Assembly: GCF_004331155.1 (NCBI RefSeq)
Contig: NZ_SJNZ01000005.1
Coordinates: 62,001 to 126,000, forward strand
Direction of reading: 5' to 3'
Length of the DNA: 64,000 nucleotides
Origin: Acinetobacter terrestris
GTDB taxonomy: Bacteria; Pseudomonadota; Gammaproteobacteria; Pseudomonadales; Moraxellaceae
Part shown: piece after piece, positions 56,745 to 64,000 of the stretch
Layout: each line of letters opens with the position of its first letter
Numbering within the stretch: the stretch's first letter is position 1
Program-made: the position numbers and the translations under genes
The notes under the pieces: model-generated
Told to the model about the DNA's origin: nothing
Database searches by the model: none
The model's input: the letters and a program-made list of their open reading frames with translations, nothing else

Positions 56745-58409
56745 CTACCAACGTGTTCTATAGTTCAATCCTAGAATGGTGATTTTTGTATTGGTTTTTA
56801 CATTCAGGCCCGCATACGGATTAAGCAATAAGTTATTCACACCAGTTTGGTTGGCCAAGCTACTGGTATTGGCTGGAATATTATCTTTACTACGCAAGAA
56901 GCCAATGGATAAATCCAGGTCTGTATCCGCATCAAAACGGTAGCCCACCCCCATACCAAACAATTGTGCATTGTTAATTGGAATCATGGTGTTGCGCTTG
57001 CCATCTGGAATGGCACTTGAACGTGGTTCATAGCCCGCACGCAGTTTTAAACGATCAGTTGCTGAATATTCCACACCAATGCCGAAATTCCAGGGTGAAG
57101 TGAAACCAAGCGGTAAAGATAACGAGCTATCACTGACATTTTCAGAAAGTAATTTTGCAACTTTTAAAGCTGAAATTTGTCGGTCAAACTCAAATGTAAA
57201 TTTATCCCATGCACTATAGTCCGTCCAGCCCACATCAAAATTTACCTGCAAATCCGGCATGACTTTGTATTTAATCCCGGCTTGGAAATGCGCAGGATAT
57301 TCAAAATCCATGGATACCAAACCTGATTCACTGGATGGAATGTAATTCGGGAAGCCTAAAATAGCTGCAAGAATTTGTCCGGTTGGCGATGACATCAAGC
57401 CTTTAATTAACTCTTGTGGCGCTTTGGCATTATCAATATGGTATTTCCCTTTTAAGCGCATTTTTGCTGCACTTTGATAGACCATACCAAAACTAAAGTC
57501 ATCCGTTGGCTCCCACAATACCCCCAAGTTAAAACTTGGACTTAGGGATTGCTCAACTGCCAATTGCATTTGACCGAATTTACCAAACGGATTCATCCCT
57601 TCTTCAGCATTACACATCCCCAGTAATAGAATGTCGGTAATAATGTCTGAATTTTCTTTAAATGGTGTACAAACGACCTCATCGATCATTCGTAACATAC
57701 CAATCAGTTCATTGGGGAAACGTAAATCGGTTTTGAGGCCCATGGCTTGGTAAGACATACCAATACCACCACCAATTGAAAGTTGGTCATTGACTTGGTA
57801 ACCCATGGATGGAGATAAATAAGTAATCCGTTCTAAGGCAACTTGCTGCCCCATGTAGTTACCTGCATTGCCATTTTCAGCACCAAAACCGGCAACCAGT
57901 GGTGCATAAACTGCCGTCGCATAAGTCGCTTTTGAACCCGGTGGATTATAGGCAATCCCCATGGTAGGTGCGACCAATGGCATACCTTCACCTAAATCCA
58001 CCATCTTTTTCAAAATAGGGATATAAAGACTTGGATATTCAACATCGCCATGAACTTTATCTTTAAAATCAGTACAAATATCAGATGCCACCTCTGGTCC
58101 ATCATTACAGACCATTGGATCATCTGAATAACCAAAGACGTTATAGCCTGGTGGTACGCTAAATTGACGTTGAATGTCAAAGTTGGCAACAATAATTTGT
58201 TGCTCCGTTTGTAAACCCTCAATCTTGGTTAAGCCTGCAGGGTTAAAGTGAACAGCGTTCACGCCTGGTGGGTCTGCTGTTACAGCATTACCCATACTCA
58301 AAGATCTTAAATCTACAGAAAGGTTGGTACCTAACTGTGCAAATGCAGCACTTGAACAGCCCGTTAAGACAATGGCGCTAACGAGCGGTCTGAGTCGAAT
58401 TTTATACAT
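56745..58409 (-). CDS. filD: Fil cluster FadL/OmpP1-family outer membrane protein FilD
   Basis: A 554-residue beta-barrel of the FadL/OmpP1 type. After a signal segment come LSMGNAVTADPPGVNAVHFN and NPAGLTKI, the NPA hatch motif of FadL. The C-terminus ends with ITILGLNYRTRW, aromatic as needed for barrel assembly. The signal contains LTGC as well as AFA, so lipoprotein or signal peptidase I processing is open. FadL members transport hydrophobic compounds; here export or assembly of fil products is suggested by context only. Confidence 0.87.
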   Translation of the reverse strand: MYKIRLRPLVSAIVLTGCSSAAFAQLGTNLSVDLRSLSMGNAVTADPPGVNAVHFNPAGLTKIEGLQTEQQIIVANFDIQRQFSVPPGYNVFGYSDDPMVCNDGPEVASDICTDFKDKVHGDVEYPSLYIPILKKMVDLGEGMPLVAPTMGIAYNPPGSKATYATAVYAPLVAGFGAENGNAGNYMGQQVALERITYLSPSMGYQVNDQLSIGGGIGMSYQAMGLKTDLRFPNELIGMLRMIDEVVCTPFKENSDIITDILLLGMCNAEEGMNPFGKFGQMQLAVEQSLSPSFNLGVLWEPTDDFSFGMVYQSAAKMRLKGKYHIDNAKAPQELIKGLMSSPTGQILAAILGFPNYIPSSESGLVSMDFEYPAHFQAGIKYKVMPDLQVNFDVGWTDYSAWDKFTFEFDRQISALKVAKLLSENVSDSSLSLPLGFTSPWNFGIGVEYSATDRLKLRAGYEPRSSAIPDGKRNTMIPINNAQLFGMGVGYRFDADTDLDLSIGFLRSKDNIPANTSSLANQTGVNNLLLNPYAGLNVKTNTKITILGLNYRTRW

Positions 58410-58421
58410 ACGACCGCCCTC

Positions 58422-59654
58422 TTAGCGAATTTTCTTACCAAAGCCTAGAATATCAAGTGGGAATGACAAACCCAATGAAACGTCTGGCGCATCTTCCGTC
58501 AAACCAAAGCCTACCGTACCGTTCACAATCGTCTCTGGCGATACACGTACCCCAAGAGAAATCGCTAAAGTTGAACTGGTTTGATCGGCCGGTGAATAGG
58601 ATTCACCACTGCTGTAGATAAATTCAGAGCCGGTGTTAAAGCTTTGTTGATACGACATGGTCATGGATACGTCATAGTTAAATGAGTATGCGAAACCGAA
58701 AGCGAAACCGCCACTAATGCCGGGTTCGAACTCATCTATGACACGGCTACCACGGCGTTGATTTAAGCCGGTTTCTTTAAAACCATAGTTCGCTGAAACT
58801 GAAGCGAACAATACGACTGGATCGATATATTTACGCGTACTTGCACCAACACCGGCAGAGTAATAACCCTTACCTGTGGCTAAGTCAGTCGCAGAATTGA
58901 CTTCATAGGGACTGTCACCGCTTTTAGTCGATAAATTACCGAATAAAATCAGTGGTAAACGTCCTGCTTGTAATGGAAATGGCTCCCAACGCGCGCCCAA
59001 AGAAATATCCCCTAAACCTGCAGTAGAGGTATCTTTTAACAAGTCTGTTTTTGCGACTAAGGGTAATGAAGCAGTAAAGGTTAAATTATCTAAAATACCG
59101 TACTGTGCAGTAAAAGTATTGGTAATTGCGTGTGTCGCATTTTCTTGAACACGCAGTTGATAGAGTTGACCTTGAGCCATCTCCATATCAAGTTGCGTAT
59201 CACGATAATAGGTATAGTCAATATCATAATAAGATGAGATATCACCTTTTTTAATTAATGAATACTGGCGTTCATTTGATGTAAATACTTCTTGTAGATT
59301 GGCTTCTTTACTGGCATCACCTTCTTGCTGCTGTAGTGCCGAAGATGCTTGTGATTTTTCATCTACTGGTGATGTTTCGGTTACAGGCTGCGCATCTGCA
59401 GATTGTGCTGCCACTGCTTCAACTTGCGTCTCCTGCTCATCTACAGCCTCATACTCGCCTAATGCTGACTCTTCTGCAGCATTAATTCCCCCTAAATTAG
59501 CATCTGCAGGCTGTGATGTTGTTGATTCAACTTCTTCCTGCTGATCTACAACTTCATACCCTCCCAGTGCTGGCTCTTCTGCTGCATAAGCTGCGCCCAT
59601 CAGCATTTGAATACTGATCGCTAACAGGGTTTTGTTCATCCATTTACTGTTCAT
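58422..59654 (-). CDS. filC: Fil cluster beta-barrel protein FilC
   Basis: A 410-residue exported protein. The ATG at 59654 is used (NSKWMNKTLLAISIQMLMGA signal). Residues about 25-135 are low complexity and contain a duplicated segment, EEPALGGYEVVDQQEE and EESALGEYEAVDEQET. A coil-like stretch and YDIDYTYYRDTQLDM follow, then a beta-barrel of about 250 residues (NTFTAQYGILDNLTFTASLP, GLGDISLGARWEP). This layout is like FapF of the Pseudomonas amyloid system. It starts 51 bp after filB and is 12 bp before filD. Confidence 0.83.
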   Translation of the reverse strand: MNSKWMNKTLLAISIQMLMGAAYAAEEPALGGYEVVDQQEEVESTTSQPADANLGGINAAEESALGEYEAVDEQETQVEAVAAQSADAQPVTETSPVDEKSQASSALQQQEGDASKEANLQEVFTSNERQYSLIKKGDISSYYDIDYTYYRDTQLDMEMAQGQLYQLRVQENATHAITNTFTAQYGILDNLTFTASLPLVAKTDLLKDTSTAGLGDISLGARWEPFPLQAGRLPLILFGNLSTKSGDSPYEVNSATDLATGKGYYSAGVGASTRKYIDPVVLFASVSANYGFKETGLNQRRGSRVIDEFEPGISGGFAFGFAYSFNYDVSMTMSYQQSFNTGSEFIYSSGESYSPADQTSSTLAISLGVRVSPETIVNGTVGFGLTEDAPDVSLGLSFPLDILGFGKKIR

Positions 59655-59705
59655 ATTCCATCCCACCAGTTTTTTATTTTTTTTAAGCTGAATCTTTCTT
59701 AAACG

Positions 59706-60545
59706 TTATTTATTTTTATAATAAAGACGCAAGAAATTATAATTTAAGTCCCCATAGGAATCTGATTCTTCATTCATATTTTTATCAAGTCGAATCGTAG
59801 ATGCTTTGTCGGCAATTTTATCCATATAAAATTGCGGGTATTGCATACTCACCAAGGCATAACGATTCACGGTTGCGTCTTCTACATGACGCATATCCGA
59901 ATCTTGTAAAGCCAATAAATTTTTGCGGTTTTCTGGCGCAACATTAATTAAGAATAAAGTGTTATTTTCCCAAATCTCTTTAAAACGCACTTCATCGAAA
60001 CTAATATTCCCCAATGCAGGATCAGCGACATAGACACGGCCATTTTTATACGCTTTAAATACCACGAAATGTTTAAAACCTGCATAGGAAATCGGTACAA
60101 TGGCAGGTTGTCCCTGTTTCACCAAATCACTAAATTCACCGCGATACCCCCCACTTTCAAAGCCAATTGCGCTGACAAAGCGTTTCATATCCAGCAGTGA
60201 AAAGCTACGGCGTTCAACAATCTTGTCTGTCTCACCAAACTTCATTAGACCGTCCATAACCTGTTGTTCGGTTAAAGTCGCATTAAGATTGGTATAACCA
60301 TTTAATAGGGTCGTTAATGCAGCAGAACCACAACTATAGTCATAGGCTTGGTGAACAATGCCACGAAATTGATCGATGATTGCCGGTTTAACCTGTACGG
60401 TTTCACGGTGCATACGGGTAAAGGAATCATTACGAGAGTCTAAAGTCTCTGTGTAGTACACAGCTTCTGCTGGTTTTGGTTTTATATCAAAGGCTTCTTT
60501 GGCAGCGTAATACATCAATGCCGAGCCTAATGCGATCTCTAACAT
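59706..60545 (-). CDS. filB: Fil cluster C39-family cysteine peptidase FilB
   Basis: A 279-residue protein with a hydrophobic N-terminus (about residues 2-18) and a peptidase C39 domain: Cys72 in QAYDYSCGSAALTTLL, His159 in YAGFKHFVVFKAY and Asp175 in RVYVADPALGN. C39 peptidases in ABC exporters cut leaders after Gly-Gly; this one has no ABC part, like FapD in Pseudomonas fap operons. It should face the periplasm. The remaining C-terminal 90 residues are not assigned. Confidence 0.88.
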   Translation of the reverse strand: MLEIALGSALMYYAAKEAFDIKPKPAEAVYYTETLDSRNDSFTRMHRETVQVKPAIIDQFRGIVHQAYDYSCGSAALTTLLNGYTNLNATLTEQQVMDGLMKFGETDKIVERRSFSLLDMKRFVSAIGFESGGYRGEFSDLVKQGQPAIVPISYAGFKHFVVFKAYKNGRVYVADPALGNISFDEVRFKEIWENNTLFLINVAPENRKNLLALQDSDMRHVEDATVNRYALVSMQYPQFYMDKIADKASTIRLDKNMNEESDSYGDLNYNFLRLYYKNK

Positions 60546-60695
60546 ATTATTTAACTTTTCTAGTTATCGGCATGATGTGCCATTTTTTATGATCTTAGAG
60601 TAGATACTCTACTTCCCTGTTCTAGCAAGATACCTTTTTTTCAAAAAAAAAACAGTATTTTTTTTATTTTTTGCAAAATTTAACGATATTTATGT

Positions 60696-60726
60696 AAAAA
60701 AAAGCGCGTGTAAACACGCGCTTTTT
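60696..60726 (-). terminator. Terminator between filA and filB
   Basis: GCGCGTG-TAAA-CACGCGC, followed by T8 on the minus strand, 12 bp after the filA stop. It is strong, so filA is likely transcribed more than filB-F. Confidence 0.92.
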
Positions 60727-60737
60727 CACACGGAAAC

Positions 60738-61730
60738 TTAGTGACCGCGGATTGTGATAATCGCACCCGGAACATATTGACCCTGAGCTGGGCTAAAGTA
60801 AGTTTGCATACCTTGAACTTCCATATCACCAATAGAAGCAGCAGTTTTGCTACCCAAATGAATACCTTTTACGTAGGTATCGTGCGCGCCGCTCGTGCTT
60901 ACAATGCGTACATAACCTTTATCAGCACCTTCTTCACCAAATACACTGATGCTTTGATTTAATTTCAAGTCACGGCTACTCGCATCTGTCACTTGAATGC
61001 TATCAAGATAGATTACACCTGCCTTACGGTTACCTGCAGTACCATCACCAGTACCCTGCTTGGTAGAGTTATCCAGAATACCCAAATCTGTAATGGTTAA
61101 ACCACCGATCATTGTTGCATTCAATTTAATCATCGCGCCCTGTGGTGCAGCACCTAATTGAATGTTTGCAGTCATTGGACCAGTTTTTACTGAAAGACCA
61201 GTTAAGATCGCATTTTCAGTACCTTGACCACCACGACGGATTGTTGCTGCACCTGCAGCAGGTACATCACCAGATGCCACAACACCAATTTCACCGATGT
61301 GAATATCTAAACCAGATACTTGCGCAGCAATGTTAATGAATGGATTGCCACCACCAGCATCAGAGTCAATTTGCAAATCGGCTAAGTTACGTGAAGGTAG
61401 TAAGTAAGCACCACCATTGTCATAGTTTGCGCCAATCACAATACCGTTGGTTGCTGTAATACCTGTACCAGTACCTTTAATATAGATTGCACCTGCTTCA
61501 CCTGTACCACCAAAACCCGCTTGACCCGCAGTAAGACTACCTGCAGCTAAACCGTCATTATCGTGAATGAATAACTTTTCGATTTCGATTTTAGAAATAC
61601 CAATCCCGATGTTAATACCATCTTGACCAGTAGTAGCACCCAATGAAGCATCATCCATTGCTTGCATTGCCATCGCATTTGCGCTAATTGCTAATGAAGA
61701 AACTAAAGCAAGTTTAGTAAATTTTTTCAT
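60738..61730 (-). CDS. filA: Fil cluster secreted protein FilA (DUF6160-like)
   Basis: A 330-residue exported protein. GGGAGAG precedes the ATG at 61730; a longer frame to 61784 is not used. The signal (KKFTKLALVSSLAISANAMA) is followed by DDASLGATTGQDGINIGIG, a motif seen in many Acinetobacter surface proteins. The mature chain is Gly/Ala/Asn/Thr-rich without Cys and looks beta-rich (GLTITDLGILDNSTKQG), as in repetitive extracellular or amyloid-like proteins. It is first in the cluster and followed by a strong terminator, which fits a major secreted component. Confidence 0.85.
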   Translation of the reverse strand: MKKFTKLALVSSLAISANAMAMQAMDDASLGATTGQDGINIGIGISKIEIEKLFIHDNDGLAAGSLTAGQAGFGGTGEAGAIYIKGTGTGITATNGIVIGANYDNGGAYLLPSRNLADLQIDSDAGGGNPFINIAAQVSGLDIHIGEIGVVASGDVPAAGAATIRRGGQGTENAILTGLSVKTGPMTANIQLGAAPQGAMIKLNATMIGGLTITDLGILDNSTKQGTGDGTAGNRKAGVIYLDSIQVTDASSRDLKLNQSISVFGEEGADKGYVRIVSTSGAHDTYVKGIHLGSKTAASIGDMEVQGMQTYFSPAQGQYVPGAIITIRGH

Positions 61731-61987
61731 TTGTACTCTCCCAAGAGTATTATTTTTTTGATTGTCAACCACTCGATATTCCATGTTGTTTTTTGTTTTT
61801 GGACAACAATGGAGCCTTTCCTTGAGCAGCCTGTTTGCCCTACTAAAGTTATATGTCTGTCATTTTTTGTTCAACTGCTGTTGGTCGTAATCCATATGTT
61901 ACCGACAAACGGTATTTACAGTTTTTATGCATAAATATTGTTATAGAATAGGCGATCTATGTATAGCCTTTTATAATTTAACATCGT

Positions 61988-63325
61988 ATGAATAATCCGG
62001 TTATTTTTCAAAAACTGTTGACTGAACAATGGCTTAGTACAGCTCAAATATTGTCTGCTTTATCGCATCTCTCTCATTTGGTTTACTTAAAAAATGTAAA
62101 CCAACCTGTGATCGCTTTTTTTGCATCTGAATATATGCTTAAACAAGGTCAAGTCACTAAAAATTTCCAACGAATTTCACTACATCAATATCAAAAAAAA
62201 TCGCAATCTATTCATTTCAATAACTTTTTCAAAAAAAACATTCAGAACCATTCTTCTGATTTTAACGGCGGATTAATTGGCTTTGTCGGTTATGATCATG
62301 CAGCTCAGCAACAGGTTCCGATTAAACAAAAAAATCAGCCTACCTTATTTTTAGGTATTTATCGCAGTTACCTCAAACCCACCCCTCAGGGTTGGACTTT
62401 TTTTAGTGATGAAGATGAGGCAGAAAGTATTTTTCAAGTTATTCAGGATGCAATACAAAATAAAAAACCTTCCTCTTTTTCTCTCACTCAACCTTGTAGC
62501 GCGCGTTGGAATAAAAATGAATATGTGACTGCTTTTAACAAAATTCAGGACTATATTAAAGCCGGTGATTGCTATCAAATTAATCTAACTCAAGAATTTA
62601 CAGCAAATGCTCACGGATCCTTATTGGCTACGGCTGAAGAATTCTGGAAACTCACCAATGCTCCTTATTCAGGTTATTTAAAGATTAATGACTTCGAACT
62701 ATTAAGCTGTTCACCTGAATTGTTTATTAATTTTGAAGCGAATCGAAAAATTGTCACTCGTCCGATTAAAGGCACAATGCCCCGTTATGCTGACCCGAAG
62801 CAAGATGAACAGTCCAGGCAAAAACTGCTTCATTCTAAAAAGGATCAGGCTGAAAATGTGATGATTGTTGATTTACTACGCAATGATTTAAGTGTTTATG
62901 CAGAAACAGGTTCAGTAAAAACACCACAACTTTTTGAAATTGAATCTTTTAATCAAGTTCATCATATGGTGAGCGAAGTCACAGCTACATTAAAGGAAGA
63001 TATCAATCCATTTGATGTCTTAATGTCTGCACTGCCCGGAGGTTCGATTACGGGTGCGCCAAAAATTCGCGCAATGCAGATTATTGATGAAATTGAAGGT
63101 GCGCCGCGCGGTGCTTATTGTGGATCGATGGGTTATTTTAATTTTGATGGTACGGGTTCTTGGAATATTTTGATTCGCTCCATCCAAAAATACCAAGATG
63201 AAGTATCTCTATGGGCAGGTGGTGGAATTACCATTGCCTCAGATTGTGATGCAGAATATCAGGAATGTTTTGATAAAGTTTCTGCCATGCTTGATTTACT
63301 CAATACATGGCAGAAAGAAGCTTAA
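61988..63325 (+). CDS. pabB: Aminodeoxychorismate synthase component I PabB
   Basis: A 445-residue chorismate-binding enzyme for folate synthesis. The Lys of TRPIKGTMPRYAD marks PabB rather than TrpE (PIAGT). Others are DLLRNDLSVYAETGSV, PGGSITGAPKIRAMQIIDEI (split: PGGSITGAPKIRAM) and WAGGGITIASD at the C-terminus. It lies alone, away from pabA. Confidence 0.95.
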   Translation: MNNPVIFQKLLTEQWLSTAQILSALSHLSHLVYLKNVNQPVIAFFASEYMLKQGQVTKNFQRISLHQYQKKSQSIHFNNFFKKNIQNHSSDFNGGLIGFVGYDHAAQQQVPIKQKNQPTLFLGIYRSYLKPTPQGWTFFSDEDEAESIFQVIQDAIQNKKPSSFSLTQPCSARWNKNEYVTAFNKIQDYIKAGDCYQINLTQEFTANAHGSLLATAEEFWKLTNAPYSGYLKINDFELLSCSPELFINFEANRKIVTRPIKGTMPRYADPKQDEQSRQKLLHSKKDQAENVMIVDLLRNDLSVYAETGSVKTPQLFEIESFNQVHHMVSEVTATLKEDINPFDVLMSALPGGSITGAPKIRAMQIIDEIEGAPRGAYCGSMGYFNFDGTGSWNILIRSIQKYQDEVSLWAGGGITIASDCDAEYQECFDKVSAMLDLLNTWQKEA

Positions 63326-63347
63326 CTTAAGCTCTTCTTAAAAGAAC

Positions 63348-64000
63348 TTAAGCCAAGATGTCATTTTTTAAAGTATCAACAAGACGTTGATTTTGTTCAT
63401 CTGTACCAATCGTAATACGTAAATACTGATTGATACGGGGCTTATTAAAATAGCGCACAATAATGCCGCGTTGACGTAATTCAGCCGCTAATTCGCCTGC
63501 ATCTTTATTAGGGAGTGATGCGAAAATAAAGTTGGCTTTCGAAGGCAAAACCTTAAAACCAATTGCTTCTAAATTAGCAACCAACTTTTCACGACTGTCG
63601 ATCACTTTTTGACATTGTGCTTCAAAATAAGCTTGATCTTCAAATGAAGCTACGGCAGCAGCAATCGCAAAACGATCCATCGGATATGAATTAAAGCTAT
63701 TTTTTACTGCTTCTAGGGCAGCAATCAGATGTGGCTGAGCAATGGCAAATCCTACACGCAAACCTGCCAGTGAACGTGACTTAGATGTGGTTTGACATAC
63801 AACCAAGTTTTCGTATTTAGCCACTAGACTGACCGCAGATTCCGCCCCAAAATCGACATAGGCTTCATCAATCACCACCACTGAATCAGGATTTGATTGC
63901 AGCACGTCTTCAATTGCAGATAATCCTAATGCAATACTGGTTGGCGCATTTGGATTGGTGATAATGATGCCGCCATTGGCTTGTTTATAATCATCCACCA
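63348..64000 (-). CDS. hisC: Histidinol-phosphate aminotransferase HisC, N-terminus beyond window
   Basis: C-terminal 216 or so residues of a PLP aminotransferase; the start lies beyond base 64000. [31 protein letters not shown], the PLP lysine in [18 protein letters not shown] and the terminal [25 protein letters not shown] (in part: [17 protein letters not shown]) are diagnostic of HisC. It acts in histidine synthesis. It converges with pabB. Confidence 0.94.
   Translation of the reverse strand, partial: VDDYKQANGGIIITNPNAPTSIALGLSAIEDVLQSNPDSVVVIDEAYVDFGAESAVSLVAKYENLVVCQTTSKSRSLAGLRVGFAIAQPHLIAALEAVKNSFNSYPMDRFAIAAAVASFEDQAYFEAQCQKVIDSREKLVANLEAIGFKVLPSKANFIFASLPNKDAGELAAELRQRGIIVRYFNKPRINQYLRITIGTDEQNQRLVDTLKNDILA

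Overview
The window looks like a stretch of gammaproteobacterial chromosome from the genus Acinetobacter or a close relative in the Moraxellaceae. The evidence is the AT-rich base composition, the complete filABCDEF cluster known mainly from Acinetobacter, the split fatty-acid cluster without plsX/fabH, a BirA without a DNA-binding domain, and the smc-zipA-ligA and uppP-rsmJ gene orders. I saw no insertion sequence, prophage, integrase, CRISPR array, rRNA or tRNA. Most of the window is core genome. The accessory parts are pyrimidine (rut) catabolism, a copper-resistance operon and the fil cluster.

Layout. 1-4730: rutA-B-C-F-G for uracil degradation on the minus strand, with rutD alone upstream and rutE absent. 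Both transcription units have good sigma-54 promoter matches. 5135-10948: an unknown membrane protein, a BON-LysM protein, acpP-fabG-fabD, rpmF-yceD, epmC and yciO. 11005-14881: a small unknown gene, a GNAT acetyltransferase and scpA-scpB-rluB. 14960-19641: a biotin operon read bioH-like, bioA, bioF, bioC, bioD. 19784-22511: a periplasmic peroxiredoxin, a bacterioferritin without its haem-ligand Met and a dihydroflavonol-reductase-like enzyme. 22582-29817: GntR regulator, smc, zipA, ligA. 30019-36289: TauE/SafE transporter, birA-coaX, two tandem RBBP9-type hydrolases, ffh and the ypjD-type membrane protein.

36518-45132: a possible 46-residue peptide, a cold-shock protein, a sorbosone-dehydrogenase-like lipoprotein, dusC, a NERD protein, a methylguanine methyltransferase, a guanidinium exporter gene behind a guanidine-II riboswitch, and a copper operon (small Cys/His/Met-rich protein, copA, copB). 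45445-45501: five DnaA-box-like 9-mers in direct orientation at exactly 12-bp spacing, next to rpe. 46404-53389: DUF2218 protein, S-formylglutathione hydrolase, membrane-anchored C13 (caspase-like) peptidase, rsmJ-uppP-tsaB, gamma carbonic anhydrase and two Nudix enzymes. 53458-61730: filA to filF. 61988-64000: pabB and the C-terminal part of hisC.

Strongest leads. (1) The regularly phased DnaA-box array. (2) The fil cluster, whose parts (secreted Gly-rich protein, C39 peptidase, beta-barrel with a low-complexity N-terminus) resemble the Pseudomonas Fap amyloid export machinery. (3) The guanidine-II riboswitch, which fixes the substrate of the SMR pump. (4) Paired sigma-54 promoters that keep the displaced rutD with the rut operon. 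(5) An orphan minus-strand terminator that suggests a small RNA near 21.2-21.4 kb.
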